From Corynebacterium gerontici (lineage in GTDB: Bacteria > Actinomycetota > Actinomycetes > Mycobacteriales > Mycobacteriaceae): a stretch of 64,000 nucleotides of DNA. The stretch is taken from assembly GCF_003813985.1 (NCBI RefSeq), contig NZ_CP033897.1, positions 1,116,001-1,180,000 of the forward strand. Direction: 5' to 3'. The stretch's first letter is position 1; each line of letters begins with the position of its first letter. The notes beneath the pieces were generated by a model. The model searched no databases. It worked only from the letters and a program-made list of their open reading frames with translations, and was not told the origin of the DNA. This document shows, one piece after another, positions 36,471 to 45,495 of this stretch. The position numbers and the translations under genes were made by a program.

Positions 36471-36597
36471 CCTCCGCTCGACCCTGTGTCAGGATTCACC
36501 TTCACAGCTTTACGCTGCCACGTGGGGTATCTCTACTGCTCAGAAGGCAAAAATCAGAAATTCCGCACTCACGGTTCCCAACCTGAGACGTACTAGC

Positions 36598-37761
36598 ATG
36601 GCACCCATGACCAGTTCGCAACCCATGCAATTAGTCGCGCACCCGGATCGAACCCGATCCGACATGTGCCCTGGCGCGTTAAAGCTGCATCACGCAGTCG
36701 ATGGCGCGATCGGGAGAATCCGCTTCCCCGGCGGGCGTGTTCGCGCCGAGGACTGGGGGCACATTGCCCGAATTTCCAGGGAGCTTGGCGACGCCACCGT
36801 ACACATCACCACCCGCGGCAATATGCAGTTCCGCGGAATCGAAGACGAAATAGCTTTTGCCGAGCACGTGGAAGCCGTAGGCTTCCTACCCTCGCGGGCT
36901 CACGACAAGATTAGAAACATCCTGTCCTCTCCCCTCTCCCCCGAACTGTGGCAGCTTTGCCAGGATCTAGACGCTGCACTCTTAGCAAACGACACCGTTG
37001 CAGGCTTGTCCGGGAGGACACTGTTTGGTTTTGACGATGGCAGCGGAGACATCCTGAGCCAGCGCCCCGATTTTGGCGTCCAGCGGCAAGGGGATGGTTA
37101 TGGACTCATGCTTGGAGGTGTTGACGCCGGTATCCACATTGAGGACGAGGATCATGTGGTGCAGGCGATGCTCACTGCTGCCGAGGTATGGCAACGCCAG
37201 CGTACGTCCACTTGGCGCCTTCAAGAAAATGCCGAGGCTCGCAATCTCATCGCACGTGAGCTCAAGCAGCAGTTCTCGCTTGGAACTGCGCATCAGGCAC
37301 TGAAGATCCACGATGGATCAGCGCGACCGATTGGGTGGATACAGGACGGCGACACTGTGGCACTTGGCGCGGGCCTGCGCTTCGGGTTCCTGAGCGCACA
37401 GGTCGCGGAGATGCTCAGCGCCATCGGGGCCGATACCGCCATCACTCCCTGGGCTTCCTTGGTGATCCACGGTCTCAACGAAGGGGATGCCGAAGCAGTG
37501 GTGAAGGTACTAGCGCCACTTGGATTGATTTTTGATGAAGACTCACCTTGGCTGAAGGTCACCGCTTGCACAGGGCTTCCGGGTTGCGAGAAGTCCATGT
37601 CTCATACTCAAGCAGACGCGCACGCGCTGGTGGCATCGGGTAAGGCAATCGATGGGCTTGTACACTTTTCCGGGTGCGACCGCCGCTGCGGCCATCCACT
37701 ATCCGCACACACTGAATACGTTGCCACCGGCGACGGTGAATATGAGGTAGCCCAACGATGA
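36598..37761 (+). CDS. cobG: Precorrin-3B synthase CobG
   Basis: 387 residues, nitrite/sulfite reductase-type fold. It hydroxylates precorrin-3A with O2, the oxygen-dependent step of the aerobic corrin pathway. DMCPGALKLH, ITTRGNMQFRG, and the Fe-S ligands ACTGLPGCEKS (C-x5-C) and SGCDRRCGHP (C-x3-C) are present. The ATG at 36598 is taken; the ATG at 36607 is also possible, being 10 nt after a TACTAG -10. Upstream open sequence is riboswitch on the other strand. The stop overlaps the cobH start (ATGA). Confidence 0.9.
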   Translation: MAPMTSSQPMQLVAHPDRTRSDMCPGALKLHHAVDGAIGRIRFPGGRVRAEDWGHIARISRELGDATVHITTRGNMQFRGIEDEIAFAEHVEAVGFLPSRAHDKIRNILSSPLSPELWQLCQDLDAALLANDTVAGLSGRTLFGFDDGSGDILSQRPDFGVQRQGDGYGLMLGGVDAGIHIEDEDHVVQAMLTAAEVWQRQRTSTWRLQENAEARNLIARELKQQFSLGTAHQALKIHDGSARPIGWIQDGDTVALGAGLRFGFLSAQVAEMLSAIGADTAITPWASLVIHGLNEGDAEAVVKVLAPLGLIFDEDSPWLKVTACTGLPGCEKSMSHTQADAHALVASGKAIDGLVHFSGCDRRCGHPLSAHTEYVATGDGEYEVAQR

Positions 37762-38408
37762 GCTTTGAGTACGAAACCGATGGCAACGCCATATACCGGC
37801 AATCTTTTGCCATGATCCGCCAGGAATCCGATCTTCGATCATTCGATCCCTTGCAGCAAACCATTGCTGTTCGGATGATTCATGCCGCGGGTGCCGTCGA
37901 TTTGGCTCAAGACATTGCCATGAGTGCGGAGGCTGTCTCCGCTGGGCGTTCGGCTCTGCAACAAGGAGCCCCCATATTGTGCGACGTCAATATGGTGGCC
38001 AGCGGTGTCACTCGCAGGCGACTACCAGCCAACAATGAGGTGCTTTGTCTTCTTAAAGACCCCGAAACGCCTAAGCTAGCAGCCAAATTAGGAACAACAC
38101 GAAGCGCTGCAGCCGTCGAGCTCTGGGAACCGCGCCTTGAAGGTGCTGTGGTGGCCATCGGTAACGCCCCCACGGCACTGTTCCACTTGCTCAATTGGCT
38201 GGAAGAAGACGCTTCACGCCCGCGACCATCGGTGATCCTGGGCATCCCTGTTGGTTTTGTCGGCGCCACCGAGTCCAAGGAAGCGCTGGCGCAAGTGGCA
38301 CGTGATCTTGGCACCGAATACATCACTGTGCATGGACGCCGAGGCGGATCCGCCATCACATGTGCAGCTATCAATGCCCTTGCAACGGAACAGGAGATCC
38401 TGGGATGA
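37758..38408 (+). CDS. cobH: Precorrin-8X methylmutase CobH
   Basis: 216 residues. Moves the C-11 methyl to C-12, giving hydrogenobyrinic acid. The catalytic histidine lies in VRMIHAAGAVD, and NMVASGVTRRRLP with IGVPVGFVGATESKE-like GIPVGFVGATESKE form the conserved core. The start overlaps cobG and the stop overlaps cobIJ, both by ATGA, so the three proteins are translationally coupled. Confidence 0.95.
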   Translation: MSFEYETDGNAIYRQSFAMIRQESDLRSFDPLQQTIAVRMIHAAGAVDLAQDIAMSAEAVSAGRSALQQGAPILCDVNMVASGVTRRRLPANNEVLCLLKDPETPKLAAKLGTTRSAAAVELWEPRLEGAVVAIGNAPTALFHLLNWLEEDASRPRPSVILGIPVGFVGATESKEALAQVARDLGTEYITVHGRRGGSAITCAAINALATEQEILG

Positions 38409-39886
38409 AAGGCACACTCATCGGCGTTGGTGTAGGCCCGGGGGATCCGGAGCTGCTCACCATCAAGGCAGTCAAAGCAATCCAAACAGCCGATGTGATC
38501 TGTTATCACTGCAAGCCTGGTGGCACCTCCACTGCAGCGAGCATCGCTGCAGAGTACATCAGCGATGAACAACGCATTGAAGTACTGGAATATCCAGTCA
38601 CCACGGGCAGCACTGATCACCCCGGAGGATATGCGGGCGCGCTCGCTGATTTCTACGCCGAGGCAACGAGCCGCCTGGCTGCGCACTTGGCGTCGGGAGA
38701 AACAGTGGTGGTACTCGCGCTGGGCGATCCCATGCTATACAGCTCCTACCAGCACTTGCACCGTGCGCTTGCTCAAGACTATCCGGCGCAGGTCATCCCA
38801 GGGATCCCATCCATCACCGCTGCGGCCGACGCCCTGGAATTGCCGTTGAGTGAAGACAAAGAGACGGTCTGTATTGTGCCGGGGACTTTGGATCCGCAGG
38901 AACTTGCCACCCATCTGCGCATGGCCGATTCAGCAGTTGTGATGAAGCTCGGCCGCACCTTCGAAACAGTACGCACAGCGATGATAGAAGCCGGCGTTGC
39001 ACACCGTGCACACGTTGTGGTTCGCGCCAGTATGAAAGATCAGCGCATCTTTCCGCTGTTGGAGGCGAAAGCTGAAGAAGTCCCCTACTTCTCAGTCGCA
39101 GTGGTGCCCTCAACGATCGCCTCATCGGAGCCGTCGGAGGCCTCGCGGGGCGAGGTTGTGGTCGTGGGCCTTGGCCCCGGAGCACACCGATGGACAACGC
39201 CGGAGGTTATCGCTGAGCTTCGTAGCGCCACTGACGTGGTGGGGTATTCAACGTATGTTCGTAGAGTCCCCCAACGCCAAGGTCAACGCCATCACCTTTC
39301 CGACAACAAGGTAGAAGCTGAGCGCGCGGCTATGGCCTTGGATCTGGCGAAGCGTGGGCGCAAGGTAGCTGTGGTTTCCTCCGGTGATCCCGGCGTCTTC
39401 GCCATGGCAGCCGCGGTGCTTGAAGTTGCAGAGGATGAGCAATTTCGTGATGTGCCGGTGCGCATCGTACCGGGCATGACTGCGGCGCAAGCGGTGGCGT
39501 CCCGAGTGGGCGCTCCACTGGGTCATGATTTCGGCATGATCTCATTGTCCAACAGGCTCAAGCCATTTGAGATCGTGGAACGCCGAGTCAAAGCGCTGGC
39601 GGGAGCAGATATGGCGTTTGCTTGTTACAACCCGGCGTCTAAAGAGCGCCGCTGGCAAATTGAGCGGGTGGCCCAACTAGTAGCGCAGGTGCAAGAACCA
39701 TCCACCCCGGTGATCGTCGCTAGGGCAGTCGGCTCCGAGCAAGAATCAGTGACGGTAACAACGTTGGAGGCTTTCGATCCCTCGATCGTGGATATGCGGA
39801 CCATGGTCATTTTCGGAGCCTCAACCACGAAGGTGTACGAATCTGCCCAAGGAACCAGGGTCTACACCTCCCGTTATTACGGCTAG
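38405..39886 (+). CDS. cobIJ: Fused precorrin-2 C20- and precorrin-3B C17-methyltransferase CobI-CobJ
   Basis: 493 residues, two tetrapyrrole methylase domains in one chain. The first (about 1-240) begins IGVGVGPGDPELLTIKA and has VLALGDPMLYSSY: CobI. The second (about 250-493) begins VVVGLGPGAHRWTTPE and has VVSSGDPGVFAMA and CYNPASKERRW: CobJ. It makes precorrin-3A from precorrin-2 and, after CobG, precorrin-4. Start at 38405 overlaps the cobH stop. The stop overlaps the convergent cobK stop by 4 nt. This fusion is typical of actinobacteria. Confidence 0.94.
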   Translation: MKGTLIGVGVGPGDPELLTIKAVKAIQTADVICYHCKPGGTSTAASIAAEYISDEQRIEVLEYPVTTGSTDHPGGYAGALADFYAEATSRLAAHLASGETVVVLALGDPMLYSSYQHLHRALAQDYPAQVIPGIPSITAAADALELPLSEDKETVCIVPGTLDPQELATHLRMADSAVVMKLGRTFETVRTAMIEAGVAHRAHVVVRASMKDQRIFPLLEAKAEEVPYFSVAVVPSTIASSEPSEASRGEVVVVGLGPGAHRWTTPEVIAELRSATDVVGYSTYVRRVPQRQGQRHHLSDNKVEAERAAMALDLAKRGRKVAVVSSGDPGVFAMAAAVLEVAEDEQFRDVPVRIVPGMTAAQAVASRVGAPLGHDFGMISLSNRLKPFEIVERRVKALAGADMAFACYNPASKERRWQIERVAQLVAQVQEPSTPVIVARAVGSEQESVTVTTLEAFDPSIVDMRTMVIFGASTTKVYESAQGTRVYTSRYYG

Positions 39887-40614
39887 AGCCGATCAATCAC
39901 CTTGGCTACTTCCTCCACTGTGCTCACGTGGACGGTGGCCGAGGGAAGTTTTGGTCGCTGCACCATAACGACGTCGATGCCAAGCGATCGTGCGGCCTCA
40001 AGTTTTGCTTCAGTCATTGCGCCACCGGAGTTCTTGGTTACCACGGCGTCGATCTGATTGTCGATCATCAACTTCTTCTCGGCTTCAACCGTGAACGGGC
40101 CGCGGCTGAGCAACACCCGGTGACGCGCCGGGAGCGCTACGCTCGGCGGATCAACGGCACGAATCACGTACAGGTTGTGAGGATCGGCGGCGAAAGGGGC
40201 GAGTTTTTGGCGCCCGATCGTGAGCAAGATGTGGTGATATTCGCGAGCAACCAGCGTTGCGGCCTCCTCCATGGTGGAGACCATGCGCCAACGATCTTTT
40301 GGCCCAGGTTCCCACGCCGGTCGGTGCAGAGCAATCAGTGGTACTCCCGTTGCACGGCTGGCCTCGGATGCAGAAATACTGATCTTTTCTGCATAAGGGT
40401 GGGTTGCGTCAATGATGACCTCAATCCCGTTGTGAATCAGCCAACGCGCAAGCCCCGCAGGGCCACCGAAGCCGCCAATGCGAACTTCTCCGACAGGTAG
40501 ACGCGGATTCGCAACTCTACCCGCCAATGATGAGGTAACGTGCCACCCTTGCCCCTTGAGCAGTGCTGCGACTTCACGCGCCTCTGCGGTACCGCCAAGA
40601 ATTAGTGCACGCAT
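39883..40614 (-). CDS. cobK: Precorrin-6A reductase CobK
   Basis: 243 residues. NADPH-dependent reduction of precorrin-6A to 6B. The N-terminal LILGGTAEAREVAALL Rossmann start, DATHPYAEKIS and VVTKNSGGAMTEAKLEAA are the family signatures. Its ATG lies 13 nt inside the end of cobM. It is last in the minus-strand cobL-cobM-cobK operon and runs convergently into cobIJ. Confidence 0.95.
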   Translation of the reverse strand: MRALILGGTAEAREVAALLKGQGWHVTSSLAGRVANPRLPVGEVRIGGFGGPAGLARWLIHNGIEVIIDATHPYAEKISISASEASRATGVPLIALHRPAWEPGPKDRWRMVSTMEEAATLVAREYHHILLTIGRQKLAPFAADPHNLYVIRAVDPPSVALPARHRVLLSRGPFTVEAEKKLMIDNQIDAVVTKNSGGAMTEAKLEAARSLGIDVVMVQRPKLPSATVHVSTVEEVAKVIDRL

Positions 40615-41375
40615 GGAATGGTCCTTCCCTCTGCGTCTCGTGGGCGATCATCGGAGTAGAGATAAGAATCCGGGAACCCCTCGGCGCCTAAAACCGATCC
40701 AACGATAATGACTGCGGTGCGGGAAATCCCGGCTTCGTGAACCTTCTGCGCAATATCGGCCAGGGTTCCGCGCACGATGTGCTCATTCGGCCTGGAGGCA
40801 AACGCCACCACCGCCACTGGGCAGGACTCGCCGTATTCGGGACTGAGTTCTGTTACCACGCGCTCGATATCGTGCGCCGCAAGGTGGATACACAAGGTGG
40901 CGTGGGATCGAGCCAGATCAGGTAGGTTCTCGCGCTCGGGCATGGTTGAGGCGCGACCCGACACCCGGGTAAGCACCACGGTCTGCCCCACGGTTGGCAC
41001 GGTCAATTCATGCCCCAACGCGGCCGCCGCAGCAGCGAACGCCGGCACACCCGGAACGATTTCGTAATCGATGCCGAGAACCGTGAGGCGGCGGGCTTGT
41101 TCGGCTAGCGCGGAATACACCGAGGGGTCTCCCGATTGCAGCCGTGCCACGTCTAGTCCTTCAGCATGAGCACGCTGAATTTCCTCAGTGATCGCGTCGA
41201 GGGGCATGCGAGCGGTGTTGATCAGACGAGCGTTGTCCGGTGTAGCCGCCAGCACTGATTCGGGGACAATTGAACCTGCGTACAGGCACACTTGGCACTG
41301 CTGAATTAAGCGGTGTGCGCGAAGTGTCAGGAGATCTTCGGCACCGGGGCCTGCTCCAATGAAATAGACGGTCAT
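40602..41375 (-). CDS. cobM: Precorrin-4 C11-methyltransferase CobM
   Basis: 257 residues, a single tetrapyrrole methylase domain. VYFIGAGPGAEDLLTLRA, CLYAGSIVPESVL, LQSGDPSVYSAL and TVPTVGQTVVLTR match CobM/CbiF. It methylates precorrin-4 at C-11. The ATG at 41375 has AAGGGA 7 nt upstream and overlaps the cobL stop (ATGA); an earlier in-frame ATG at 41402 has neither. Confidence 0.95.
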   Translation of the reverse strand: MTVYFIGAGPGAEDLLTLRAHRLIQQCQVCLYAGSIVPESVLAATPDNARLINTARMPLDAITEEIQRAHAEGLDVARLQSGDPSVYSALAEQARRLTVLGIDYEIVPGVPAFAAAAAALGHELTVPTVGQTVVLTRVSGRASTMPERENLPDLARSHATLCIHLAAHDIERVVTELSPEYGESCPVAVVAFASRPNEHIVRGTLADIAQKVHEAGISRTAVIIVGSVLGAEGFPDSYLYSDDRPRDAEGRTIPCVH

Positions 41376-42643
41376 GCGTGATTCCCTTTCTGCACTGTCC
41401 ACTGGGTCACGGGCAACGCGGGCTTGAAAGCGTGGAAGCTTCCTACCGGATGCTGAGAAGAAACCTGGAAGGTGGCTAATTCACCACCGTGGCGTTGCTG
41501 TAGATCAATCAACATGGCCAGCGATTCGACGGTCACCGCGTTGGCAACCACTCGAACCCCAGCCGGCAATTCGGCCCATAGTTGAGGCCACATGCCTTCT
41601 TGGGTCAATCCGCCTCCGACAAACACCACACTGGCTTGCGGGGCCTGATCGAATGCGCCGGGAGCCGCCCCCACAACTACCAAGCGATCACTCACCCCGA
41701 AACGATGAGCGTTGCGAAGAATGCGTTGGCGCCGCTCATCGTCAGCCTCAAAGACTGTGGCGCGAAGACTGGGCTCAAGACGCAAGCACTCAATGGTGAC
41801 TGAGCCCGATCCTCCCCCGATGTCCCATAGATGTTCCCCGGGCATTGGTGCAATAGCAGACACTGTGAGGGCTCTGACGTAGCGCTTGCTAATTTGCCCG
41901 TCGTGTTCAAAGCTGTCATCACTCAAACCCGGCGCCAGCGAAGCGGCATGGGGCGCGCGGATATGGCTGAGGGCAATGATATTCAAGGAGCTCACCACCT
42001 CTGGTGGCTGAGCGGCGGTGCCAAAGCGTATCTGCTCATCGCTACTGCCGAGGTCGCTGAGCACGCTCACTTCTGCCTCCACACCGGCCCGGTGGAGCAC
42101 ATCGCAAATGGCTTCAGGGGAGGCCTCATCGGCTCCCAGTACCAGGAAACGTTGGTTACGCTCCGCGTGGACGAGCACCCCTTCAATGCTATGGGTGGTG
42201 AGGCTGTACACCGGGGTATGTTCGGCCGCCCAACCGAGCCGAGCGCACGCCAGTGACACGCTAGAGGCGTGTGGGATGACATCGATTGACCAATCTTCCA
42301 GCACAGCATGCAAGGTGGTGCCAATGCCGTGGAACATTGGGTCGCCACTGCCGAGCACTACTACGCGTCGACCGCGCAGCTTCTCAAACATCGGCACGAT
42401 GGATGGGCGAAGCGGAGAAGGCCAGGGCTTTTTCTCAGCATTGCCGCAATCCACCAGATTAAGCTGGCGCCAGGATCCAATCACCACTTCCGCTTTCGCG
42501 AGAGCTTCAATGGCACTGGCGCCGAGCTCGGCCATACCCGCCGCTGGCAGCCCAACCACGGTTAGGTGGTTTTCCGGTGCTTTGGCTTCGGGTTGCATCG
42601 CATGCTCGGCCCGCCTCGCGGCGGTGTTCGAAGGCGCTTTCAT
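41372..42643 (-). CDS. cobL: Precorrin-6Y C5,15-methyltransferase (decarboxylating) CobL
   Basis: 423 residues. An N-terminal CbiE methylase domain (LTVVGLPAAGMAELGASA, VVLGSGDPMFHGIG) and a C-terminal CbiT class I methyltransferase domain (LWDIGGGSGSVTIE, VFVGGGLTQEGMW) together methylate C-5 and C-15 and remove a carboxyl group. The ATG at 42643 lies 8 nt after TAAGAT, suggesting a leaderless message; an ATG 15 codons later is the alternative. The open frame running upstream into helY is not coding. Confidence 0.92.
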   Translation of the reverse strand: MKAPSNTAARRAEHAMQPEAKAPENHLTVVGLPAAGMAELGASAIEALAKAEVVIGSWRQLNLVDCGNAEKKPWPSPLRPSIVPMFEKLRGRRVVVLGSGDPMFHGIGTTLHAVLEDWSIDVIPHASSVSLACARLGWAAEHTPVYSLTTHSIEGVLVHAERNQRFLVLGADEASPEAICDVLHRAGVEAEVSVLSDLGSSDEQIRFGTAAQPPEVVSSLNIIALSHIRAPHAASLAPGLSDDSFEHDGQISKRYVRALTVSAIAPMPGEHLWDIGGGSGSVTIECLRLEPSLRATVFEADDERRQRILRNAHRFGVSDRLVVVGAAPGAFDQAPQASVVFVGGGLTQEGMWPQLWAELPAGVRVVANAVTVESLAMLIDLQQRHGGELATFQVSSQHPVGSFHAFKPALPVTQWTVQKGNHA

Positions 42644-42680
42644 AAGGCACGATCTTACCTTTGCTCGGGCTGCTAATGCG

Positions 42681-45437
42681 TTAGGCTCCGATGGCCACCA
42701 CGCCGCGTCGAATAGCGTCGATCGCCTGCCGGGCGGTGCGCGGCAGTTCGTCGTTGTATGCGGTCTTGCGCACTTGTTCGAGCAGGTCAATCACCTGACG
42801 GGCTTGGCGGACGAAGTCGCCGGGCGTCAGTTCAGCACCGGATTGTGCGGCGGCCTGCATACAATATTCCAACGGCGCACCTGCGGTCCATTGATGCATG
42901 GCCAAGGCAAAGCCCGCGTCAGGTTCCTTGGAAATTGGGAGCTGATGGCGCTGTTCATCCACGCCGAGTTCCTCCCACAGGCGCCATGTTCCATTCATTG
43001 CAGTGGCCATGGTTTCCGTGGCGGCTTCCGGCGACCCCTGCGTTTCCCGACGATTTTCAAAGGTGCACATGCTCACCACCCCGGCCAATTCTGCTGGATC
43101 CAACTCATTCCAGATGCCACGCTTAAGGCATTGCGCCACCAACAGGTCCGACTCGCTGTGGATCTTAGCCAAGTTTTCACCTTCGGCGGTCACCACGGGT
43201 TGTCCCTCACTGATTTCCACGTAATCGAGGTATTCCAGCAGATCCAAAATGCGGTCGAATTGTTTACCCAGGCTGTCAGTGGCTTGGCCGATCCGCTGCC
43301 GGAGCTTTTCGACGTCCCCCGCAGCCCTCACATACGCGTGGGCTTCGCGGGCAAACAGTTCTCGATCCGCCCAGTGGTGGACCGGGTGCGCTTTAAGGGC
43401 TGCTTTGAGCTCTTTTTGCAAAGCAGTTGGCCGCTGGCGAGGCTTCGTTTTTAATGACTTGGGCCGTTTAGCCCCGAATTTGGCCAAGGCCTGCACGGCT
43501 AGGCGCGCGTGTTTACGCGGGTGTGCAACGGCGGGTCGAGGCACTCGAGTTGCGCCGATGGTGATGGGCGGCATGGCGAATTGCGTGGCGTCGATTCTTG
43601 CCGAATAGCCGTCTTCGAACGTGACCCAGGGTCGCGGATCACGCTGCGAACTTGCAGGTTGAACGACCAAAGCGAGCTTTGGTCTCTTTTTGGAGGGCAC
43701 CGCGAGGACGTCGCCAAGCTGTGCTCGCCCTAGCACCTTGATGATCTCTTGTTCTCTCTGCTCAATGTTGTGACGGTGTGCCCGTTTTTCCTCGTCGCTC
43801 AGGCGTGCCCGCAGATCCACGTACTCGATGATGTCGTCAACCGGAGTGTTGCTGCCTGGTGCCAGTTGCTCAACGAGCGCTTCGATGTGCCTTCTGGCCT
43901 TGGCATGTTTTTGTTCCGCTTGTTCAAGTGCTCGGACTTCTTCCACCACTGAACCATCTGCTTGGAACTGGGCGAAGGACATGTCAATGAGCCTGTGGGC
44001 AGCGTCAAAGCCCATGGTCTGCAGCAGGTTGACACTCATGTTGTAACCGGGGGTGAAGGTGGAGTTCAGCGGGTACGTGCGGGTTGAAGCAAGTCCTGCC
44101 ACTTGACGCGGATCCATTGCAGGGGCCCATTGCACCACTGCGTTGCCGATCGTATCGATGCCACGACGCCCCGCACGGCCGGTCAATTGTGTGTACTGAC
44201 CTGGGGTGAGATCCACGTGCCCCTCGCCGTCAAACTTCACCAATTTTTCTAACACGACCGTCCGAGCTGGCATGTTAATACCGAGAGCGAGCGTCTCGGT
44301 GGCAAAGACGGCTCGAACCAACCCTTTGACAAAAAGGGTTTCTACGATGTGCCGAAATGCTGGCAGCATGCCGGCATGGTGTGCCGCAAAACCGCGCTGC
44401 AGCGCGGCCTTCCATTGCCTAAAGCCAAGTACCTTGAGGTCATCCTCGGGGATCTCTTCCACGCCGGCGTCCACGATTCGGGCAATTTCTGCAGCCTCTT
44501 CATCGGAGGTGAGCACCAAGTGGGAACGCTGGCATTGGAACAATGCGGCATCACAACCAGCACGTGAAAAAATAAAGGTGATTGCCGGCAGCATTTCGAG
44601 TTCGTCCAGAATCGAGAGCATTTCGGGTCGCCCTATCGGACGGTAGCGATCACGTGATCTGGGAGCACCTGAGCGTGATGGTTTCGTCCCACGGCCTGGT
44701 GTACGTGAGCGAAATCCTCCGCTGGACGCTCGTTTCCAGGCGGTATCTTCTACGCCCTCGATGCGCTCGATGTGCGCCGCCAGGCGGCCATTGACTTCGC
44801 CGCCGCTGCCTTCCTCAAACAGCGGGTGCACGCGCTTGCCCACCATCATCCATTGACGAAGCGGAATTGGCCGGTGCTCGTCCACAATGACTTCAGTATC
44901 ACCACGAACCGCGTTGAGCCAACGCCCGAACTCCTCTGAATTGCTCACGGTAGCCGATAATCCGATGACGCGGACGCCCTCATCAAGGTTCAAAATCGCC
45001 TCTTCCCACACCGCGCCCCGGGAACGATCCGCAAGGAAGTGGATCTCGTCCATGACCACGTGGCTGAGCCTGTCCAGGGTGGCGGACTGCGCGTAGATCA
45101 TATTCCGCAGCACCTCGGTGGTCATCACCACCACATCGGCATCGTGGTTGATCGAGACATCGCCAGTGAGCAATCCGACGTTTTCGGCTCCATGTGTCTC
45201 TACTAAGTCGTGGAACTTCTGATTGCTCAGCGCCTTGATTGGTGTGGTGTAAAAGCATTTCGTGCCGCGTGAGAGCGCGAGGGATACAGCAAACTCTCCG
45301 ACAATCGTCTTTCCCGCACCGGTGGGCGCACAGACGAGAACCCCACGGTCTTCTTCGATGGCCTCGCACGCTGTGCGCTGAAAGGGATCGAGGGGAAAAG
45401 ATTGCCGGGCTTGGAACTCTTGCAAATGGTTAGCCAT
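42681..45437 (-). CDS. helY: Ski2/Mtr4-like DEAD/DEAH helicase HelY
   Basis: 918 residues. Superfamily 2 RNA helicase: Walker A CAPTGAGKT near residue 38, motif II DEIH in VVMDEIHFLADRS, motif VI QLTGRAGRRG. An Arg/Ser-rich insert near residues 225-265 and a C-terminal DSHCT-like helical domain (from about 740) are seen as in mycobacterial HelY. Probably acts in RNA turnover. As in mycobacteria it follows tatA-tatC downstream of the pup/paf genes. No strong ribosome site; a -10-like TAGCCT precedes the ATG by 10 nt. Confidence 0.93.
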   Translation of the reverse strand: MANHLQEFQARQSFPLDPFQRTACEAIEEDRGVLVCAPTGAGKTIVGEFAVSLALSRGTKCFYTTPIKALSNQKFHDLVETHGAENVGLLTGDVSINHDADVVVMTTEVLRNMIYAQSATLDRLSHVVMDEIHFLADRSRGAVWEEAILNLDEGVRVIGLSATVSNSEEFGRWLNAVRGDTEVIVDEHRPIPLRQWMMVGKRVHPLFEEGSGGEVNGRLAAHIERIEGVEDTAWKRASSGGFRSRTPGRGTKPSRSGAPRSRDRYRPIGRPEMLSILDELEMLPAITFIFSRAGCDAALFQCQRSHLVLTSDEEAAEIARIVDAGVEEIPEDDLKVLGFRQWKAALQRGFAAHHAGMLPAFRHIVETLFVKGLVRAVFATETLALGINMPARTVVLEKLVKFDGEGHVDLTPGQYTQLTGRAGRRGIDTIGNAVVQWAPAMDPRQVAGLASTRTYPLNSTFTPGYNMSVNLLQTMGFDAAHRLIDMSFAQFQADGSVVEEVRALEQAEQKHAKARRHIEALVEQLAPGSNTPVDDIIEYVDLRARLSDEEKRAHRHNIEQREQEIIKVLGRAQLGDVLAVPSKKRPKLALVVQPASSQRDPRPWVTFEDGYSARIDATQFAMPPITIGATRVPRPAVAHPRKHARLAVQALAKFGAKRPKSLKTKPRQRPTALQKELKAALKAHPVHHWADRELFAREAHAYVRAAGDVEKLRQRIGQATDSLGKQFDRILDLLEYLDYVEISEGQPVVTAEGENLAKIHSESDLLVAQCLKRGIWNELDPAELAGVVSMCTFENRRETQGSPEAATETMATAMNGTWRLWEELGVDEQRHQLPISKEPDAGFALAMHQWTAGAPLEYCMQAAAQSGAELTPGDFVRQARQVIDLLEQVRKTAYNDELPRTARQAIDAIRRGVVAIGA

Positions 45438-45495
45438 GATGCTTCATAGGCTACAGTGCTACCCCCGAGAAGCATCGTCCCCAAGGCTCTAGTGG

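Noticed and set aside
42018-43454. Open frame of 478 codons on the plus strand opposite cobL and helY
   Set aside because: It crosses the ends of two conserved minus-strand genes; composition is that of a shadow frame in high-GC DNA.
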